Source of the DNA: an uncultured Flammeovirgaceae bacterium
GTDB lineage: Bacteria; Bacteroidota; Bacteroidia; Cytophagales; Cyclobacteriaceae
Direction: 5' to 3'
DNA length: 13,353 bases
Assembly (NCBI GenBank): GCA_946886805.1
Contig: CAMPJM010000052.1
Location: 1-13,353 of the forward strand
How positions within the stretch are numbered: the stretch's first letter is position 1; each line of letters starts with the position of its first letter. The notes under the pieces were generated by a model that ran no database searches, was not told the DNA's origin, and saw only the letters and a program-made list of their open reading frames with translations. Positions 8,233 to 13,353 of the stretch are shown one piece after another. Both the position numbers and the translations under genes were made by a program.

Positions 8233-10692
8233 TTACTTCGACAAGTAATTGCTGATACCGATAATTTCTGCAAACACACCTGCAGCAGTTACTTCGGCGC
8301 CTGCTCCTGGGCCTTTGATTACCAGAGGTTTATCATTGTATCGTTCAGAAGTATAAGCTATTATATTATCGCTACCAGAAACGGCATAAAACAGCGAATC
8401 AGGCCCTACGGACTCAAGTCTGATAAAAGCCTTGTCGTTTTCCAGGCCGGCAATATAACGCAATTTCTTACCTTCTCTTTCCGCTTTCAATCGCTTCTCC
8501 TCCATCATCCCATCAATCTTTTGCAATTCTTCAAAGAATCCTTCGACAGAACTGGCTTGAAAACAAGCCTCAGGAAGCAATGGCTCCATTTTAATATCTT
8601 TAAGCTCAAGGCTGATACCCGCTTCCCTCGATAAAATCAAGATCTTCCTGGCCATATCCATCCCGTTCAAATCATCCCTGGGATCGGGCTCAGTATAACC
8701 AAGCTGTTTTGCCTCACGAACAACTTCACTAAATTTTTTGTTGCCTTCAAAACTATTAAAAATATAGGAAATAGTTCCCGACAGTATTCCATCGATTTTT
8801 CTTATCTGATCGCCACTTAACTTCAAATCTCGCAGCGTACTTATAACGGGCAATCCCGCCCCTACGTTGGTTTCATACAAAAACTTCACTCCGTTCTTCA
8901 AGGCAATATCCTGAAGTTCGAGATAGCGGTCATAGGAATCGGAATTCGCTAACTTATTAGGAGTTACTACCGAAATATTTGCATTCAACAGTTCTTCATA
9001 ATGGTCTGAAATTACCTTACTTGAGGTATTATCAACAAAAATGCTGTTTGGTAGGTCCAAGGCCATCATCTGATCTATATAATTCCTTATGCTCATTTTC
9101 GAGCCTTTACTATCCAGATCTTCCTTCCAACTCTCCAGATTCAGGCCGTTTTCATCAAACATCATTTTTTTGCTGTTGGCCAGCGCAACGATATTGATAC
9201 TCAAAAATCGCTTTTCATAAAAGTAATCGTACTGCCTTTTGATCTGCTTCAACAAAGTGCCTCCGATAAGGCCTGTTCCCACAACATACAGGTTAAGACT
9301 TTGCCTGTTCGATAAGAAAAACGCCCCATGCAAGGCTTTTAATGCTTTTGCCAGATGAGTTTCCTTAATGATTACCGATACGTTCAGCTCTGAGGAGCCT
9401 TGTGCAATGGCCACTATATTGATACCATTTTTTGATAAAGCACCGAATAATTTGCCAGCGATGCCGGGGGTATTCTTCATGTTCTCCCCTACTATGGCCA
9501 ATATGGAAAGATCCTCTTCGATTATTAATGGTTCAATTTTTTTAGAGGCAATTTCCAACGAAAACTCGTCTTCAACTGCTATCCTAGTAGCTTTGGCATC
9601 AGCGGGGGCAATAGCAAAACAAATGGAATGTTCTGAGGATGCCTGCGTAATTAAAATAACACTAATTCTGGCTTTTGATAAGGTACCAAATAATCTGGAA
9701 GCTATTCCTGGCACACCCACCATGCCGCTGCCGTGTAAATTTACCAGAGAAACCTGCGGAATAGAGGAAATTCCTTTGATAGGCATTTCCTTATTATTCG
9801 ACTCTTTTTTAATCACTGTTCCTTCAAAGGCCAGGTTAAAAGTATTTCTAATTCTTAAAGGAATGTTTTTACTGAAAGCAGGTTGCAGCGTTGGTGGATA
9901 AATAATTTTCGCACCAAAGTGAGTAAGTTCCATCGCCTCTACATAGGAAAGCGAGGTAAGGGAAAATGCCCTTTTGACTTTTCGCGGATCGGCAGTCATC
10001 ATGCCATCTACGTCGGTCCAGATTTCTATTTCCTCCACATTTAAAGCGGCTCCTAAAACTGCCGCTGTATAATCCGAGCCCCCTCTTCCTAATGTTGTAA
10101 TCTGATTTTTGTTATTTGAACTTATAAATCCCGTTACTATCTGTAAAGCCTCATGCTCCCTAAAATAATCCGTTATAAGCTTATTGGTCAATTCAAAATT
10201 AATTTTAGCAGCACCAAAATTATCATCAGTGATGATGATTTTTCGCGCATCCAAATACTCGGCCTGGAACCCCGATTGTTGTAAATACTCATAAATTATA
10301 TAGGCAGAAAATCTCTCTCCAAAGCTCATTATCAAGTCTTTGGTTCGTAGAGATTGTTCTTTCAAGAGATAGACGCCGTTTAAAACGTCTTCCAATTCAT
10401 TCAAGAGCAACTTTACGTGACCAAACAAGCTACTTTGGCCCTTTGCCGAGATTAAAGCCTTTATAACATCAAAATGCCTTGTTTCGATCTCCTTTAAGGT
10501 ATCTGCGTATAGCTCTTCTCCCCCGGCCGCCTGCTCCCCAGCTAGCGTCAATAAATTGGTAATACCTGATTGGGCGGAAACTACAACAGCTATTTTTATT
10601 CCTTCTTCCTTATATTTAGAAATAATTTCTGCCACTTTACGGATACTCTCCGCAGTACCAACCGAGGTACCTCCAAATTTTAGTATTTTCAC
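8233..10692 (-). CDS. thrA: Bifunctional aspartokinase / homoserine dehydrogenase
   Basis: This fused enzyme performs the first and third steps of the aspartate pathway: phosphorylation of aspartate, and NAD(P)H reduction of aspartate semialdehyde to homoserine. The start chosen is GTG at 10692, giving MKILKFGGTSVG and 819 residues, matching the family N-terminus and length (E. coli 820). An alternative GTG at 10719 adds nine residues that do not resemble the family. In the 819 numbering, the kinase has KFGGTSVG (5-12) and GRGGSDYTA (202-210). Two ACT-type regulatory repeats follow (about 310-450: GVPGIASRLFGTLSKARIS and NTPGIAGKLFGALSKNGIN). The dehydrogenase has VVGTGLIGG (470-478), ETNVGAGLPVI near 607 and GILSGTISYIFN (635-646). 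Feedback by threonine is known for such fusions. No leader peptide or clear promoter is seen in the 90 bases before it. Confidence 0.96.
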   Translation of the reverse strand: MKILKFGGTSVGTAESIRKVAEIISKYKEEGIKIAVVVSAQSGITNLLTLAGEQAAGGEELYADTLKEIETRHFDVIKALISAKGQSSLFGHVKLLLNELEDVLNGVYLLKEQSLRTKDLIMSFGERFSAYIIYEYLQQSGFQAEYLDARKIIITDDNFGAAKINFELTNKLITDYFREHEALQIVTGFISSNNKNQITTLGRGGSDYTAAVLGAALNVEEIEIWTDVDGMMTADPRKVKRAFSLTSLSYVEAMELTHFGAKIIYPPTLQPAFSKNIPLRIRNTFNLAFEGTVIKKESNNKEMPIKGISSIPQVSLVNLHGSGMVGVPGIASRLFGTLSKARISVILITQASSEHSICFAIAPADAKATRIAVEDEFSLEIASKKIEPLIIEEDLSILAIVGENMKNTPGIAGKLFGALSKNGINIVAIAQGSSELNVSVIIKETHLAKALKALHGAFFLSNRQSLNLYVVGTGLIGGTLLKQIKRQYDYFYEKRFLSINIVALANSKKMMFDENGLNLESWKEDLDSKGSKMSIRNYIDQMMALDLPNSIFVDNTSSKVISDHYEELLNANISVVTPNKLANSDSYDRYLELQDIALKNGVKFLYETNVGAGLPVISTLRDLKLSGDQIRKIDGILSGTISYIFNSFEGNKKFSEVVREAKQLGYTEPDPRDDLNGMDMARKILILSREAGISLELKDIKMEPLLPEACFQASSVEGFFEELQKIDGMMEEKRLKAEREGKKLRYIAGLENDKAFIRLESVGPDSLFYAVSGSDNIIAYTSERYNDKPLVIKGPGAGAEVTAAGVFAEIIGISNYLSK

Positions 10693-10782
10693 TTTTTTAA
10701 ATTTTCTATAGGACTGCACATCCTGTGATTGATAAATTTATTAAGGTTGGTTAAAAATTACTGTCATGTCTTTCAGGAAATT

Positions 10783-11061
10783 CTAAATAGTTCCTTTGTA
10801 AATGTCTTCAATGGGAAAAATAAGGTCATAATCGTTCCAGTTTAAATTTCCATTTACAATATTATAATCTTTAAACATCTCTTCCTTTAAATATTTTTTT
10901 ATTGAAGGGTGATTTGACTTTTGCAAAAATGGTTTAAAGTCCACCAATTTCTGTGTACCATCGGTAAAAACAATCCTTATCGCAAAATCACCGATATATT
11001 TTGCATCGGCGGCCTTTATAACAGCACGATCATAATCAATATATTCCTCAAATATTTTCAT
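10783..11061 (-). CDS. DUF2442 domain protein
   Basis: This 92-residue protein matches the DUF2442 pattern: a central VFTDGTQKLVDFKPFL (about 31-46), a helix with F near 64, then NGNLNWNDYDLIFPIEDIY near 70-88, where the family usually has a Trp followed by Asp-Leu and a terminal Leu/Ile-Tyr. The function of DUF2442 is not established. It is commonly found next to DUF4160 genes, as here, and such pairs are often listed as possible toxin-antitoxin modules. Its ATG (11061) overlaps the end of the DUF4160 remnant by 14 bases, suggesting translational coupling. It ends about 90 bases before the thrA start on the same strand, so thrA may be cotranscribed with it. Confidence 0.85.
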   Translation of the reverse strand: MKIFEEYIDYDRAVIKAADAKYIGDFAIRIVFTDGTQKLVDFKPFLQKSNHPSIKKYLKEEMFKDYNIVNGNLNWNDYDLIFPIEDIYKGTI

Positions 11062-11176
11062 ATTGATCTTTTGTTATCCTTTCAAATTCAACCTTTTCAG
11101 CATGTACATGAATTGGTTCATGTTCATTGGAATGGAAATATATAATAATCCCAAGGTACTCAAAGATTTTTGGCAT
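11048..11176 (-). CDS. Short DUF4160-like protein, probably internally deleted
   Basis: A 42-residue frame from ATG at 11176 begins MPKIFEYLGIIIYFHSNEHEPIHVHA, where PKIFEYLG and the SNEHEPIHVH motif are the N-terminal hallmark of DUF4160. The frame then passes directly to EKVEFERITKDQYENI. Full DUF4160 proteins are usually about 80-100 residues, and the last segment resembles the usual C-terminal end, so an in-frame loss of the middle is the simplest reading. It overlaps the DUF2442 start by 14 bases, the common gene pair. A perfect TAnnTTTG box lies 15 bases upstream. It may be a non-functional remnant retained as the leader of DUF2442. Function unknown. Confidence 0.65.
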   Translation of the reverse strand: MPKIFEYLGIIIYFHSNEHEPIHVHAEKVEFERITKDQYENI

Positions 11177-11310
11177 ATAATTCTTTGCTACAAAGATAAT
11201 TTATTCTTTTGGAACCTTCCTCTGCTTTATAAACACCAATAATAATTTTCATTTTAATCATAATGCATATTTTACTGATTTAAATCCTTTTCTTAAATCA
11301 TCAACAAACC
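11177..11310. other. Short spacer between ilvA and the DUF4160 remnant
   Basis: The spacer has a promoter box (11191-11198) and, just after ilvA, an open minus-strand frame without a start codon that contains RFVDDLRKGFKS. This looks protein-like and could be a decayed fragment, but it is too short to assign. No terminator for ilvA is obvious. Confidence 0.3.
11191..11198 (-). promoter_or_regulatory. Putative -7 promoter box (TAnnTTTG) for the DUF4160-DUF2442 unit
   Basis: Minus-strand TATCTTTG is an exact TAnnTTTG match. The ATG at 11176 is only 15 bases away, so the transcript would have a very short 5' leader. A small inverted repeat, CTTTG-TAG-CAAAG, overlaps the box. Transcription from here could continue through DUF2442 into thrA. 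No clear -33 TTG is visible. Confidence 0.45.
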
Positions 11311-12621
11311 TTATATCAAATACTGGAATAAATTTTCCTGATCATTTAAATACTCAAAGTTAATTTTCATATTCTCCATCCGTCGAATTAGTCCATTAAA
11401 ATCTTCCCTGCACTGAAGTTCAATCCCCACCAAAGCCGGCCCATTTTCCCGGCTTGTTTTTTTGTTATATTCAAAAAGTGTAATATCATCTTCCGGGCCA
11501 AGCGCATTCATCAGAAATTCCCTTAAAGCACCAGCTCGTTGCGGAAATCTGATAATGAAATAATGTTTCAACCCTTCATATAACAAGGACCGCTCCTTAA
11601 TTTCTGCTGTCCGTGTAATATCATTGTTACTTCCACTCACCACGCACACCACATTTTTACCCGCAATTTGCTCTTTAAAAAGATCCAAAGCTGCAATAGT
11701 CAAAGCACCAGCGGGTTCTACCACAATGGCTTCTTCATTGTATAACTTCAAAATCGTAGAGCAAACTTTACCTTCAGGGACCAAAGCAACATCATGTAAA
11801 TATTCCTGACAAAGCTTAAAAGTGATATCGCCAACTTTCATCACAGCAGCTCCATCGACAAATTTATCTATCTTCCCGAGGGCGGTGTTTACTCCCAAAG
11901 CAAGTGAATTTTTCATTGCAGGGGCACCTTCCGGCTCTATTCCTATTATTTTTGTCTCCGGACGTAATTGATTAAAAACAGCTCCAACTCCCGATGCCAA
12001 TCCCCCGCCACCTATGGGAACAAATAAATAATCTATTTTCTCAACTGCATCATTTATAATTTCAAGCCCAACAGTAGCCTGACCTTCTATTATTTTAATA
12101 TCATCAAAAGGATGAATAAATGAGCTTCCATGCTCGTTACAGTAGATTACAGCTTCTTCATACGAATCATCAAAGGTATCACCAATTAATACAACCTCAA
12201 CATGCGTTTGACCAAACATTTTCACCTGTTTTACCTTTTGCCTTGGCGTAGTGGCAGGCATAAAAATAGTGCCTTTTATATTCAAAACCCTACAGGAATG
12301 GGCAACTCCCTGTGCATGATTACCGGCACTGGCACAAACTACCCCTTTACCTATCACTTCGGCAGGCAAATAAGCCATCTTGTTATATGCCCCCCTGATT
12401 TTATAAGATCTTACCACCTGTAAGTCTTCTCTTTTCAACCAGACGTTTGCCTTAAAAGCATCAGAAAGATTAATATTGCGCATCAAAGGTGTATGTGTAA
12501 CCACTTCTTTGAGCTTATCACTTGCTGTTCGAATATTTTTTAAATCAGGGTAAATAAAATCAGGCCTTGAAATTATTTCATTGCCTTTTTTTATTTCTTG
12601 CTTTCGACTTTCTTTCGACAT
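11311..12621 (-). CDS. ilvA: Threonine dehydratase (biosynthetic threonine ammonia-lyase)
   Basis: This PLP enzyme deaminates threonine to 2-oxobutanoate and ammonia, committing threonine to isoleucine synthesis. The 436-residue protein has the PLP lysine K74 in RSYKIRGAYNKM, substrate-loop SAGNHAQG (98-105), the phosphate-binding glycine loop PIGGGGLASG (202-211), and VSGSNND near 328-334. A single ACT-like regulatory domain occupies about 350-436 (HYFIIRFPQRAGALREFL). This is the shorter one-regulatory-domain form rather than the roughly 510-residue E. coli form. The ATG at 12621 gives an N-terminal extension of about 28 residues before the catalytic core, so a later start is possible but none is clearly better. 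Upstream on the same strand are a leader peptide rich in Ile and Thr and an intrinsic terminator, predicting attenuation control. Confidence 0.95.
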   Translation of the reverse strand: MSKESRKQEIKKGNEIISRPDFIYPDLKNIRTASDKLKEVVTHTPLMRNINLSDAFKANVWLKREDLQVVRSYKIRGAYNKMAYLPAEVIGKGVVCASAGNHAQGVAHSCRVLNIKGTIFMPATTPRQKVKQVKMFGQTHVEVVLIGDTFDDSYEEAVIYCNEHGSSFIHPFDDIKIIEGQATVGLEIINDAVEKIDYLFVPIGGGGLASGVGAVFNQLRPETKIIGIEPEGAPAMKNSLALGVNTALGKIDKFVDGAAVMKVGDITFKLCQEYLHDVALVPEGKVCSTILKLYNEEAIVVEPAGALTIAALDLFKEQIAGKNVVCVVSGSNNDITRTAEIKERSLLYEGLKHYFIIRFPQRAGALREFLMNALGPEDDITLFEYNKKTSRENGPALVGIELQCREDFNGLIRRMENMKINFEYLNDQENLFQYLI

Positions 12622-12698
12622 TGGCCCTGATTTAAAAAACTTTTCCTAAAACAAAAATATCCCACTGAGTAAAAATTGATTTACAAAATTCAGGGAAT

Positions 12699-12729
12699 AA
12701 AAAAAGCCTTTCCAGATACAGAAAGGCTT
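12699..12729 (-). terminator. Intrinsic terminator in the ilvA leader (attenuator)
   Basis: On the minus strand AAGCCTTTC (12729-12721) and GAAAGGCTT (12712-12704) form a perfect 9-bp stem with an 8-base loop, followed by a run of T to 12699. It lies upstream of ilvA, about 80 bases before its ATG, so it would end transcription before the gene. The stem's 5' arm can instead pair with GAAAGGT at 12761-12755, which covers the leader-peptide stop codon. That is seven base pairs including one G-U. Confidence 0.85.
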
Positions 12730-12759
12730 GTTTATATTTCTTAACAATGTTTATACCTT

Positions 12760-12840
12760 TCATTGATCTACCATCCCTCTCGTAATTATTGTAGAGGTTG
12801 CAATAATGGATGTATAAAACATGTTTGAATTCAGTAACAT
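12760..12840 (-). CDS. ilvA leader peptide, rich in isoleucine and threonine
   Basis: A 26-codon ORF from ATG 12840 to TGA 12760 encodes MLLNSNMFY then TSIIATSTIIT then RGMVDQ. Of the 11 residues 10-20, four are Ile and four Thr, the end product and substrate of the downstream ilvA pathway. A second in-frame ATG at 12822 would give 20 codons. The peptide resembles enterobacterial thr and ilv leader peptides in design, not sequence. A ribosome stalled at Ile18-Ile19 would leave the bases at 12761-12755 free to pair with the terminator's 5' arm, whereas one reaching the stop codon would cover them and let the terminator form. This strongly suggests ribosome-mediated attenuation. There is no recognisable Shine-Dalgarno site, as is usual in the phylum. 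It lies in a different frame from the longer chance ORF across the same bases. Confidence 0.82.
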   Translation of the reverse strand: MLLNSNMFYTSIIATSTIITRGMVDQ

Positions 12841-12868
12841 TATTTGGTCTTCTAAGATTAAATCTCGT

Positions 12869-12876
12869 CAAATCTA
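12869..12876 (-). promoter_or_regulatory. Putative -7 promoter box (TAnnTTTG) for the ilvA leader transcript
   Basis: Minus-strand TAGATTTG matches TAnnTTTG exactly, 28 bases before the leader-peptide ATG. A TTG at 12903-12901 is 24 bases upstream, slightly farther than typical for a -33 element. A second box, TATTTTTG at 12971-12964, is an alternative. Confidence 0.5.
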
Positions 12877-13039
12877 TCAGTATGCAAATATTAAAAAAAA
12901 CAATTAATTTTCATAATTACGATTTCTAATAGAGTAGAACTTCATTAAATATTAAACTTAAGACAAAAATAAAAGTATTTAAAAATTTAAAGTTACAGTT
13001 CGAAAAAAAAGAAGGAAATATAATTATGTTAAAGTATTG
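12877..13039. other. AT-rich divergent promoter region
   Basis: This stretch lies between the two divergent leader transcripts. It is very AT-rich, with poly-A and poly-T tracts, and contains no gene that I can support. Confidence 0.4.
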
Positions 13040-13071
13040 TTGGTTATTCAAAAAGAATGACAGTAAATTTG
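13040..13071 (+). promoter_or_regulatory. Promoter of the Phe/Tyr leader and aminotransferase operon
   Basis: TTG at 13040-13042 and TAAATTTG at 13064-13071, an exact TAnnTTTG, are separated by 21 bases, within the range seen for Bacteroidota promoters. Transcription would start near 13077, about 40 bases before the leader-peptide ATG. Confidence 0.65.
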
Positions 13072-13116
13072 TATTATATTTAAATTATATCTAATATAGC
13101 AGCATAATTTAAGAAA

Positions 13117-13182
13117 ATGAATTTATTCTTCAACACATACTATTACTTTTACTTTTATTTTAGATCCTCAGCGGGGTTTTAA
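13117..13182 (+). CDS. Aromatic leader peptide, rich in phenylalanine and tyrosine
   Basis: A 21-codon ORF from ATG 13117 to TAA 13180-13182 encodes MNL, FFNTYYYFYFYF, RSSAGF. Eleven of 21 residues are aromatic (six Phe, five Tyr), with an almost unbroken Tyr/Phe run at codons 8-15. It is preceded by AAGAAA, a canonical promoter lies upstream, and an intrinsic terminator follows 40 bases after its stop. The design matches the pheL type of leader peptide of enterobacteria, though mixed Phe and Tyr codons suggest sensing of both charged tRNAs. The last codons, GCG GGG TTT T (13172-13180), are complementary to the whole 5' arm of the terminator. The gene downstream is an aminotransferase, consistent with aromatic amino acid synthesis. 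The peptide itself probably has no other role. Confidence 0.9.
   Translation: MNLFFNTYYYFYFYFRSSAGF
13172..13180 (+). promoter_or_regulatory. Predicted antiterminator segment of the Phe/Tyr attenuator
   Basis: CGGGGTTTT (13172-13180) can pair along its full length with AGAGCCTCG (13221-13229): nine contiguous pairs, six Watson-Crick and three G-U. This uses the complete 5' arm of the terminator. The segment lies 10 or more bases after the last Phe/Tyr codon of the run and includes the first base of the stop codon, so a stalled ribosome exposes it and a terminating ribosome covers it. Confidence 0.7.
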
Positions 13183-13220
13183 AGGTAAAGTATTGTGTAT
13201 AAAAATATAACACTAACCTG

Positions 13221-13249
13221 AGAGCCTCGAAATCGAGGCTCTTTTTTTT
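13221..13249 (+). terminator. Intrinsic terminator of the Phe/Tyr attenuator
   Basis: AGAGCCTCG (13221-13229) and CGAGGCTCT (13234-13242) form a perfect 9-bp GC-rich stem with an AAAT loop, followed by eight T (13242-13249). It sits between the leader peptide and the aminotransferase ATG at 13292. Since no other plus-strand gene lies upstream, its only likely role is premature termination of this operon. Confidence 0.92.
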
Positions 13250-13291
13250 GTAAAAATTGTTTTGTCATAAAAAATAGGATTTAGTACCCAA

Positions 13292-13353
13292 ATGGAAATA
13301 CCAGTAGCAAAACGTTTAGAAGGCACTCAGGAATACTATTTCTCCAAAAAGTT
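13292..13353 (+). CDS. Class I/II aminotransferase, N-terminus only
   Basis: Twenty codons from ATG 13292 are visible before the window ends: MEIPVAKRLEGTQEYYFSKK. The KRL...EYYFSKK pattern at the extreme N-terminus is familiar from PLP-dependent class I/II aminotransferases of Bacteroidota that lie in the phenylalanine/tyrosine operon with prephenate dehydratase, prephenate dehydrogenase and a DAHP synthase/chorismate mutase. That identification is from memory of the family and rests on few residues; the catalytic lysine is outside the window. The upstream leader rich in Phe and Tyr supports an aromatic role, such as transamination of phenylpyruvate and 4-hydroxyphenylpyruvate. It is predicted to be controlled by the attenuator at 13117-13249 and transcribed from 13040-13071, divergently from ilvA. 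Confidence 0.75.
   Translation, partial: MEIPVAKRLEGTQEYYFSKK

Noticed and set aside
8208..8279. 24-residue N-terminal extension of the nucleotidyltransferase frame
   Set aside because: It overlaps the thrA stop region and has no family similarity; the internal ATG at 8207 fits the domain start.
9368..9901. 177-codon plus-strand ORF
   Set aside because: It is antisense to the ACT-region codons of thrA, which has full family motifs on the other strand.
10740..10768. Mini-ORF MTVIFNQP before thrA
   Set aside because: I considered it as a Thr leader, but it has one Thr only and no terminator or alternative hairpin follows.
11160..11261. 33-residue minus-strand ORF with a KIIIGVYK start
   Set aside because: I considered it as an Ile-rich leader peptide, but it has only a single Ile run, no terminator follows, and it overlaps the DUF4160 start and promoter box.
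12632..12871. 79-codon minus-strand ORF upstream of ilvA
   Set aside because: It is in a different frame from the Ile/Thr leader, runs through the terminator hairpin and resembles no family. It is a chance open frame over the attenuator.
1..13353. CRISPR array, tRNA, rRNA, prophage or integrase
   Set aside because: I saw no regularly spaced identical repeats, no tRNA-like or rRNA-like sequence, and no phage or recombinase motifs.

Overview
The window looks like chromosomal DNA from a member of the Bacteroidota. The evidence is AT-rich spacers, several perfect TAnnTTTG promoter -7 boxes (the motif typical of this phylum), few strong Shine-Dalgarno sites, a periplasmic propeller/Y_Y_Y sensor kinase, and YwqK/MORN-like secreted repeats. 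I cannot name the genus.

Layout, left to right. Positions 1-1763 (minus) hold the N-terminal part of an exported repeat protein that runs off the left edge, with a promoter box just upstream. Positions 1810-2390 have no gene; they contain an inverted-repeat element and a group of hairpins. Positions 2391-4550 (minus) encode a sensor histidine kinase. Positions 4551-5307 are a second non-coding stretch carrying a diverged copy of the same repeat, so the kinase gene lies between two copies. Positions 5308-10692 (minus) are the threonine cluster: thrA (fused aspartokinase-homoserine dehydrogenase), a small nucleotidyltransferase gene with a probable C-terminal frameshift, thrB and thrC. A nested palindromic element fills the thrB-thrC gap. 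Positions 10783-11176 hold a small overlapping pair (DUF4160 remnant and DUF2442). Positions 11311-12621 (minus) encode threonine dehydratase ilvA.

The most interesting part is the 12622-13291 intergenic region, which carries two short leader-peptide genes missed by normal gene calling. On the minus strand, upstream of ilvA, a 26-codon ORF contains the run TSIIATSTIIT and is followed by an intrinsic terminator. On the plus strand, a 21-codon ORF with 11 Phe/Tyr codons is followed by an intrinsic terminator and then by the start of an aminotransferase gene (13292 onward, cut by the window edge). In both, the segment around the leader stop codon can pair with the 5' arm of the terminator, which is the geometry of ribosome-mediated transcription attenuation. 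ilvA would then respond to charged tRNA-Ile/Thr and the aminotransferase operon to charged tRNA-Phe/Tyr.

Together, thrA-thrB-thrC take aspartate to threonine, IlvA takes threonine to 2-oxobutanoate for isoleucine, and the divergent aminotransferase probably begins an aromatic amino acid operon. The region is therefore an amino acid biosynthesis island with small accessory genes and repeats inserted between its members.
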